In this document: positions 14,432 to 19,460 of the stretch, in pieces
Position numbering within the stretch: position 1 is the first letter of the stretch
Layout: every line of letters starts with the position of its first letter
Source: RPQK01 sp041946865
Lineage (GTDB): Bacteria > Acidobacteriota > UBA6911 > RPQK01
Assembly: GCA_041946865.1 (NCBI GenBank)
Contig: JBHGBF010000081.1
Coordinates: 1 to 19,460 of the forward strand
Length of the DNA stretch: 19,460 nucleotides
Direction: 5' to 3'
Translations under genes and position numbers: made by a program
The notes under the pieces: generated by a model
Told to the model about the DNA's origin: nothing
The model's database searches: none
What the model saw: only the letters and a program-made list of their open reading frames with translations

Positions 14432-16738
14432 TCATTGTACAACGGTGCGAAGAGGTTCCGGGCAAGCGGAAAAGGACGCCGGCCGTCCTGAAGACAGGTC
14501 CACTTTCAGAACCTCGTAGTTCCCGAACGTCCTCACCGGAATGAGGGCCGAGACGCCTCGACGCTTCACGTAGAACTCGGGAAGAAAATTCGCCCCGGCA
14601 TGATGGCCCAGCACTACATGCGTGATACGATTGCGCGCCAGCAGTTCCAAGAGGCGCCGGCTCGAAGACTGCGGCCGACCAACGGCTAAGCTTGTCGGAA
14701 CCTGCTTCCAGTCGCTCTCGGACCAGCCCGGCGATCCGAACACTCGATAGGCCGGCGCCACCGGCGAGACGCGCCGGAGCAACGTGACTCGCTCCACCCG
14801 GCAAGGCGCTCCCAAATCAGCAACCACTTCCTGAATCCCCTGGGCAGGCGAGCGAAGGCTGATGCCGTAAACCGCAATCTCCATGGGAATGCCGTTCTCG
14901 ATGTAGAACAACCGCGGATGAGTCTCATCCGGTGTCAACGACCAGGAGGCGTTCAGCTGAACCTTCCAATACCGTCCCGTCACATCCGGACGGTCAAGGT
15001 TCAGCTCGACATCTTCCATACTCATCCCGGACCTGGCCAGATCGATGGCGGCCGAAGACATCTCGCTGCTGGGAGTAGAGTTAGGGGGCATGAAGACCTC
15101 GTGATCCGTCAGCGCCTGGTAGACCGGGGTCAGAGCGAGAATGCGGGTGCCTCTCGGCAAGTCTTGCAGATATTCGTAAAATTGATTCCCGCCCGGACCC
15201 AGGGCTTTGGCTTCCTGAAACTCCTCCCGTTCCTGCGCCGTGCCAAAAACTCTGACTTTCGCCGTATCGAGAATCAGAGGCTCCGGCGTCGCCCAGAAAG
15301 TCGAAGACCAAGGCAGTTTTGCGACAACCAGAGCGAGCGCCAGCACGACGAGAAGCTGCCTGCCCCAGTCTCTTCGCTTCCCCGGCCGGGGCCACAAGGT
15401 ACCCGCAATGAGAACGCTGATCACCGGAAAAACCAGAACAAAGAAACGGGTCGTGGCTGTGCCAAGCGCCAGGAACACATACCCGGCGCCCACCCCAACG
15501 GCCGCCAGCCTCAACCAGCGGTCTCTCCAGGACAGAACCGCGGCGATCGGAAACAGCGCCAGGTAAGCCAGGCCCGGACTGCCGTGAAAGATGTCGGGAC
15601 GAAATGTCTGGCGCCAGGGGATCAGGATCCAGTCGAGGAGGCCCCCTGAGTAACCGTGCCAGCTCCTGGTGAGTTGGACCAGGCGTTCGTAATCGGGAGA
15701 TGAAAAGCCTTCGGTCGGGATTACGTCGCTTAGCGCGGGTGAAAACGGGTTCCCGCTCGTAATCCAGTTCTTGATGATCCAGGGGGCAAAAACCAGGAAA
15801 GTCACCGCGCCGTATAAACAAAGGTCAACGACCATCCGGCGCCGATTCGTCTTCCCCGCCACCCCCGCCAAGGCAATCGCCAGCGTCATGACAACGACAG
15901 CCGCCCCCATGTACTTTGCCCCGAGGCTGAGACCCGAGTAGACTCCGGCCAACAGTATCCAGTGCCTGGATCCCGACTCGAGCCACCGGAAGACCGCAAA
16001 CAGGGCCGACAGAGCGAAGAAGGCCAGTCCCAGGTCCACATAGGCGGTCTGGCAGAGATACATCACAACCGGCGAGGCCAGGAACAGCAGAGCCGCCAGC
16101 GAGCCCGAACCAGGCGCCGCGTATCGCCGGCAAAAAACAAGACACCCGGCAGCCGTCAAGAGCCCGAACGCCAGGTGGATCAACCTGGCCGCCAGGGACG
16201 AATGGATCAGCCAGGCGAACAGGTAAAGCATGTCAATCGCGAGCGGGTGAGAATAGCCGGCCAGATTCACCGTCTCCACGATACGGTGGTGCGCCATGTA
16301 GAGACGGGGCGTCCCCAGGTGGTAATTGAGCGCGTCGAAGCCGGTTTCGGGGGCCAAGGCAGCCAGCAGGCAAACGGCGCCAATCCCCACCAGAAGCCCG
16401 AGGACCGGGTAGGAAAGCCAGGACGAAGCACGGCCGCCGGCCTTGCCTCGCAGCGTTCTGAATTCCCTGATCAATCCCGGGATCGAAACAGCCAAAGCGA
16501 CTACCAGAATGCCGCCGAAAACCGGACGATAAAGCAGCCCGACCGCTCCGAGCACGAACGTGGCAAGCGATATCAACCCGAGCCCCAGGCCGATCGAGAA
16601 TAAGAGGGTGTCAAACTGATCGCTCGCGTCCTTCGAGGCGAGCAGCGAAAAGAGGGCCCGGCCGAGGCGCAGCGCGACAACCAGGATGAGAATCGTGATG
16701 ATGAGGGCCATCATGCCTGTGGCTTCGAACAGCTCCAA
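14432..16738 (-). CDS. GT-C-type multi-spanning membrane glycosyltransferase-like protein
   Basis: A large integral membrane protein of about 768 residues, probably using a polyprenyl-phosphate sugar to glycosylate a lipid or protein outside the membrane (GT39/ArnT-like fold). About a dozen hydrophobic helices fill the first two thirds. After an early helix pair comes an acidic loop motif TGFDALNYHL (Asp near residue 135 from this start), then PRLY and HRI, typical of GT-C catalytic loops. The last 250-270 residues are soluble and have no recognisable domain. The frame is open back to a TTG at 16765. I prefer TTG 16738 because GAGGA lies seven bases upstream; ATG 16714 lacks a ribosome site. 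Flanked by modC (about 60 bases) and relA (nine bases), likely one transcript. Substrate unknown. Confidence 0.72.
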   Translation of the reverse strand: MELFEATGMMALIITILILVVALRLGRALFSLLASKDASDQFDTLLFSIGLGLGLISLATFVLGAVGLLYRPVFGGILVVALAVSIPGLIREFRTLRGKAGGRASSWLSYPVLGLLVGIGAVCLLAALAPETGFDALNYHLGTPRLYMAHHRIVETVNLAGYSHPLAIDMLYLFAWLIHSSLAARLIHLAFGLLTAAGCLVFCRRYAAPGSGSLAALLFLASPVVMYLCQTAYVDLGLAFFALSALFAVFRWLESGSRHWILLAGVYSGLSLGAKYMGAAVVVMTLAIALAGVAGKTNRRRMVVDLCLYGAVTFLVFAPWIIKNWITSGNPFSPALSDVIPTEGFSSPDYERLVQLTRSWHGYSGGLLDWILIPWRQTFRPDIFHGSPGLAYLALFPIAAVLSWRDRWLRLAAVGVGAGYVFLALGTATTRFFVLVFPVISVLIAGTLWPRPGKRRDWGRQLLVVLALALVVAKLPWSSTFWATPEPLILDTAKVRVFGTAQEREEFQEAKALGPGGNQFYEYLQDLPRGTRILALTPVYQALTDHEVFMPPNSTPSSEMSSAAIDLARSGMSMEDVELNLDRPDVTGRYWKVQLNASWSLTPDETHPRLFYIENGIPMEIAVYGISLRSPAQGIQEVVADLGAPCRVERVTLLRRVSPVAPAYRVFGSPGWSESDWKQVPTSLAVGRPQSSSRRLLELLARNRITHVVLGHHAGANFLPEFYVKRRGVSALIPVRTFGNYEVLKVDLSSGRPASFSACPEPLRTVVQ

Positions 16739-16797
16739 TCCGATTTCCTCGCATTTTCCGGCCAACAGCGGCAGCCAACGAACGGCACCCCCGCGCG

Positions 16798-17889
16798 TTA
16801 TCTGGGCACCAGATGGATTGCCGTGGCTTTGATGCCCACGATGACCGGACTTCCCCGATTCAGGCCCAGGTCTTCGAGCGCCTGCCGCGAAACCAGCGCC
16901 TGCACCCTAAACCCCACATCCACGGTCACCCTGACCAGCGGACCTGCAGCAGTCACTGAAACGACGGCGCCAGGAAGATGGTTGCGCGCGCTGCTTTGTG
17001 TGCCCGATCCTATTTCCAGTGTCACATTCTCCGCCCGGATGCAGACATAGACCTCGTCCTCCGGGAAATCGAGGTCGACGGCCCAGAGCCTGGCACCGGC
17101 AACCTCCAGCTCCACAATCCCCCGTTCCCGGCGCACGCATCGTGCCGGGATAATCGTCTCAATACCAACCACCGATGCGACAGTGAGGCTTTCGGGCCGC
17201 GTCAGGATATCCAGAGGCGCTCCGGACTGCAGGAGCTTGCCGTCAGCCAGCAGGATCATCTGGTCTCCCAAAGTCAGAGTGTCTTCCCAGTCGTGCGTCA
17301 CCAGGACGGCCGGTACAGCAAGCTCTTTCAGACTTCGCCTCAGCTCCAGACGGAGCGACGCCCGGGTGGGAGCGTCAAGGGCTGAAAGCGGTTCATCGAG
17401 CAACAGAAGCTGGGGCCGCCTGGCCAAGGCGCGAGCGAGCGCCACGCGCTGGCGCTGCCCGCCTGAAATATCCCGCGGAAGATAATCCTGGAAATCCCGC
17501 AATCCCAGCACCGAAATCAACCGGTCGACCCATCCTGCTTCACTCTGCCTGGCCGAGCGCGGGATCCCATATTCAATGTTGCGGCGAATGGAAAGATGGG
17601 GAAAAAGTCCGTAATCCTGGGGCACATAACCGATACTGCGCCGCTGAGGACCGATCAGCAACCGGTTCCCTGTATCACACCAGACGGTTTCGTTAAACCG
17701 GATGACTCCCTTGTCAACCGTCTCCAGTCCGGCCAGGCATCGAAGCAGGCTGGTCTTGCCCGATCCGGAAGGCCCGAACACCACCAGAACATGCCCTGGC
17801 CGGGTCTCGATTTCAAAAGCCACATCCAGGCAGAATCCGCCTCCGAACTCTCGCTTGATAGCGACCTGGAGACCTCTTCCCTCGTTCAT
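16798..17889 (-). CDS. modC: Molybdate ABC transporter ATP-binding protein
   Basis: A 363-residue ATPase that energises molybdate (or tungstate) uptake with ModB. Walker A GPSGSGKT is at 39-46, the Q-loop at VPQD, the signature ISGGQRQRV near 141-149, Walker B LLLLDEP at 161-167 and the switch His near 199. The C-terminal third carries a TOBE/molybdate-binding regulatory region (about 300-363, with NHLPGAVVSV and an ending close to GIKATAIHLV), typical of ModC. The frame extends to 17913, but ATG 17889 overlaps the modB stop as ATGA, the standard coupling arrangement, so I use it. The gene order modA-modB-modC and full overlaps make the assignment firm. Tungstate or sulfate specificity cannot be excluded from ATPase sequence alone, but the short permease and ModA partner favour molybdate. 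Confidence 0.92.
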   Translation of the reverse strand: MNEGRGLQVAIKREFGGGFCLDVAFEIETRPGHVLVVFGPSGSGKTSLLRCLAGLETVDKGVIRFNETVWCDTGNRLLIGPQRRSIGYVPQDYGLFPHLSIRRNIEYGIPRSARQSEAGWVDRLISVLGLRDFQDYLPRDISGGQRQRVALARALARRPQLLLLDEPLSALDAPTRASLRLELRRSLKELAVPAVLVTHDWEDTLTLGDQMILLADGKLLQSGAPLDILTRPESLTVASVVGIETIIPARCVRRERGIVELEVAGARLWAVDLDFPEDEVYVCIRAENVTLEIGSGTQSSARNHLPGAVVSVTAAGPLVRVTVDVGFRVQALVSRQALEDLGLNRGSPVIVGIKATAIHLVPR

Positions 17890-18569
17890 CCTCGTCTGCC
17901 CGATGGCGGCCACAGGCTCGCACTGCGGTTCAACCAGTAAACCAGGGCCAGCACCACAAAAGAGAAAATCAAGAGCACCAGGGAGGTGCGTGACGCCGCG
18001 GCATAGTTCAGCTCCTGCACCTGGTCATAAATGTCGATGGAGACCGTGCGAGTTACGCCTTCGATGTTGCCTCCCACCATTAAGACCACCCCGAACTCGC
18101 CGACCGTGTGGGCGAAGGTCAGCACCAGCGCCGTAACGACTCCGTTTCGAGCCGAGGGCAGGATAAGCCTGAAGAACGTCGCGATGCGCGAAACACCTAG
18201 CGTCCACGACACTTCGACCAGATTCCTGTCCACACCCGCGAACGAGCTGGCCATAGGCTGCACGGCAAACGGCAGGCTGTACAGAACCGAGGCGACAACC
18301 AGGCCCTCAAAAGTAAACGGCAAAGGGCTGCCGAACAACCGGTCGTACCAGTGGCCCAGCGGACTGCGCGGTCCCATTGCCGTCAGGACATAGAACCCCA
18401 GCACCGTCGGCGGAAGGACCAGCGGGAGGGCCACGACCGACTCCAGCAAGAACTTCCAGCGCCATTTTGAGAAAGCCAGCCAGGAGGCGAGCGGCAGGCC
18501 CAGGACCGCCAGCACGCCCGTGGTCAGAAAAGCCAGCTTCAGGCTGATCAAAACCGCGTCCCAGTTCAC
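17886..18569 (-). CDS. modB: Molybdate ABC transporter permease
   Basis: A 227-residue inner-membrane permease with five predicted helices, forming the oxyanion channel as a homodimer with ModC. The N-terminal segment runs straight into the first helix. The cytoplasmic EAA-like coupling loop is clear around residues 140-160 (EVSWTLGVS... then FFRLILP), followed by GEFG and MVGGNI, both typical of ModB/CysT-type permeases. The length fits ModB. The GTG start at 18569 overlaps the modA stop (GTGA, 18566-18569), and the stop overlaps the modC start (ATGA), so all three proteins are translationally coupled. No signs of truncation. Confidence 0.93.
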   Translation of the reverse strand: MNWDAVLISLKLAFLTTGVLAVLGLPLASWLAFSKWRWKFLLESVVALPLVLPPTVLGFYVLTAMGPRSPLGHWYDRLFGSPLPFTFEGLVVASVLYSLPFAVQPMASSFAGVDRNLVEVSWTLGVSRIATFFRLILPSARNGVVTALVLTFAHTVGEFGVVLMVGGNIEGVTRTVSIDIYDQVQELNYAAASRTSLVLLIFSFVVLALVYWLNRSASLWPPSGRRG

Positions 18570-19390
18570 GGCTGGTTTCCTCCATGATCTTCGGGCAGCA
18601 AGTAGCCGTATTTCCTGAGCAACTGCTTCCCTTCGCCGCTCTTCAGGAAGCCAAGAAACTGGGATGCCACGGCGGGGGCCGCCCGCCCGCCCTTCAGAAT
18701 CACGGCAGCCTGTTCGAGCCTGGAGTGAGCGTTGTCAGGAATGAGCCAGTACCGGCCGTCCTTGGGGGCGGTTGGCGCCAGGATCAGCGACAGCGGGAGA
18801 AGCCCGACCTGGGCCGCTCCCGTCGAGACAAAATGGAGCGCCTGTGAGGCACTTTCTCCCAGAACCAATTTCGGCCTGACGGCTTGCTCCAGGCCGAAAC
18901 GGCGCAGGACTTCGAGCGCAGCCTGCCCGTACGGTGCACAGCTCGGATTTGCGATCGCTACTTTTCGGACCTTCCGGGTCGTCAGCGCCTTTAACTGAAG
19001 CCGTACGACGTCAACGTCGGATGGCGACCTGGTCCAAAGCACCAGGTGGCCAACCGCGTAAATGGTTAAGCTCCCCGGCCTTGCGAATCCTTGTTGTTCG
19101 AGTCTGCGCGGGTAGTCGGCATCGGCGGAGAGAAAGAGATCAAACGGCGCGCCGTTGAGTATTTGAGAGTAGATACTCCCGGAGGCGCCCGTCGAGACTC
19201 TCACACGATGACCCGTCCGCCGCTCGAAGGCGGCCGACACCTCCTTGATCATGTAACTGGTGTTGGCCGAGGCGGCAACCAGCAAATCCGCGCCTTCGAC
19301 GGTGACGGAGGCCAGACAGGTTAAAAGAAGCGTTTTGAATAGCTTTCCCAACGCGTTCGATATTACAACAGAAGAAGGGAGGGACGACAC
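18566..19390 (-). CDS. modA: Molybdate-binding periplasmic protein
   Basis: A 274-residue substrate-binding protein that captures molybdate for ModBC. The N-terminus has a hydrophobic signal (about 15-33, Ala-rich cleavage near VEGA). The mature part starts LLVAASAN and has the family landmarks FERRTGH, STGASGS with the oxyanion-binding serines, PFDLFLSAD, and NPSCAPYG near the hinge. The C-terminal region has KDGRYWLIP and ends in the usual helix (GKQLLRKYGY). The GTG at 19390 has AAGGG six bases upstream; a TTG at residue 14 is a weaker alternative. First gene of modA-modB-modC, which seems to continue into the glycosyltransferase and relA. Only 70 bases lie upstream before the window edge, too few to see a ModE operator or Moco riboswitch. 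Confidence 0.92.
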   Translation of the reverse strand: MSSLPSSVVISNALGKLFKTLLLTCLASVTVEGADLLVAASANTSYMIKEVSAAFERRTGHRVRVSTGASGSIYSQILNGAPFDLFLSADADYPRRLEQQGFARPGSLTIYAVGHLVLWTRSPSDVDVVRLQLKALTTRKVRKVAIANPSCAPYGQAALEVLRRFGLEQAVRPKLVLGESASQALHFVSTGAAQVGLLPLSLILAPTAPKDGRYWLIPDNAHSRLEQAAVILKGGRAAPAVASQFLGFLKSGEGKQLLRKYGYLLPEDHGGNQP

Positions 19391-19460
19391 GGACGACCCT
19401 TACGGTAAATTTGTTCTTGCACGCTCAGCCCGTGTTCTGCCCCCTGCGCGCCAAGCGCTT

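Noticed and set aside
19421..19438. Possible -24/-12 element upstream of modA
   Set aside because: The GG and GC are 10 bases apart, but three other consensus bases differ (TGGCGC and GGGCA), and no activator link supports it.

Overview
The window is ordinary-looking, GC-rich (about 60% by eye) bacterial chromosome with dense coding. Several features point to Acidobacteriota, though this is inference rather than proof: a futalosine-pathway menaquinone enzyme (MqnC), an M64 metallopeptidase, a HlyD/ABC-exporter cassette wired to an NtrC-type regulator, and a GAFTDA-variant sigma-54 activator with a loop insertion in its receiver domain. No rRNA, tRNA, CRISPR, transposase, phage gene or plasmid function is visible. 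All genes lie on the minus strand except one, the M64 peptidase at 3261-4688.

Layout from left to right: 1-262 has no supportable gene. At 263-1328 there is a two-gene exported redox unit, a TlpA-like thioredoxin and an AhpC/TSA-type redoxin. At 1565-3262 are mqnC and an O6-alkylguanine-DNA alkyltransferase (ogt). The M64 peptidase runs divergently from ogt, and their start codons overlap in one CATG. pepD (4778-6235) converges on the peptidase and has its own promoter with an 18-bp palindrome. The block 6386-11991 is a regulated exporter cassette, transcribed hlyD-like, ABC ATPase 1, ABC ATPase 2, repeat element, NtrC-type response regulator, NtrY-like histidine kinase. relA (12215-14422), a GT-C-type membrane glycosyltransferase (14432-16738) and modC-modB-modA (16798-19390) form a second tight block, transcribed modA-modB-modC-GT-relA.

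The best discovery material is in the exporter cassette. A full-consensus -24/-12 promoter (TGGCAC-N5-TTGCT, 12008-12023) lies directly in front of the hlyD-like gene. A 10-bp inverted repeat sits 74-116 bp upstream of the predicted transcription start, where an enhancer for the cassette's own NtrC-type regulator would be expected. This suggests a positively autoregulated two-component/exporter system. The cassette has an adaptor and two ATPases but no permease. Where a permease could sit there is instead an inverted array of degenerate 8-bp GGTGAY repeats, which also supplies the last codons and stop of the second ATPase.

The second strong point is relA. Its hydrolase site is degenerate at three diagnostic places, and its synthetase carries the acidic EFDD (ExDD) motif typical of monofunctional RelA. 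It is therefore predicted to make (p)ppGpp but not degrade it. The rest is conventional metabolism and transport. Nothing in the window amounts to a clearly new defence or mobile system.
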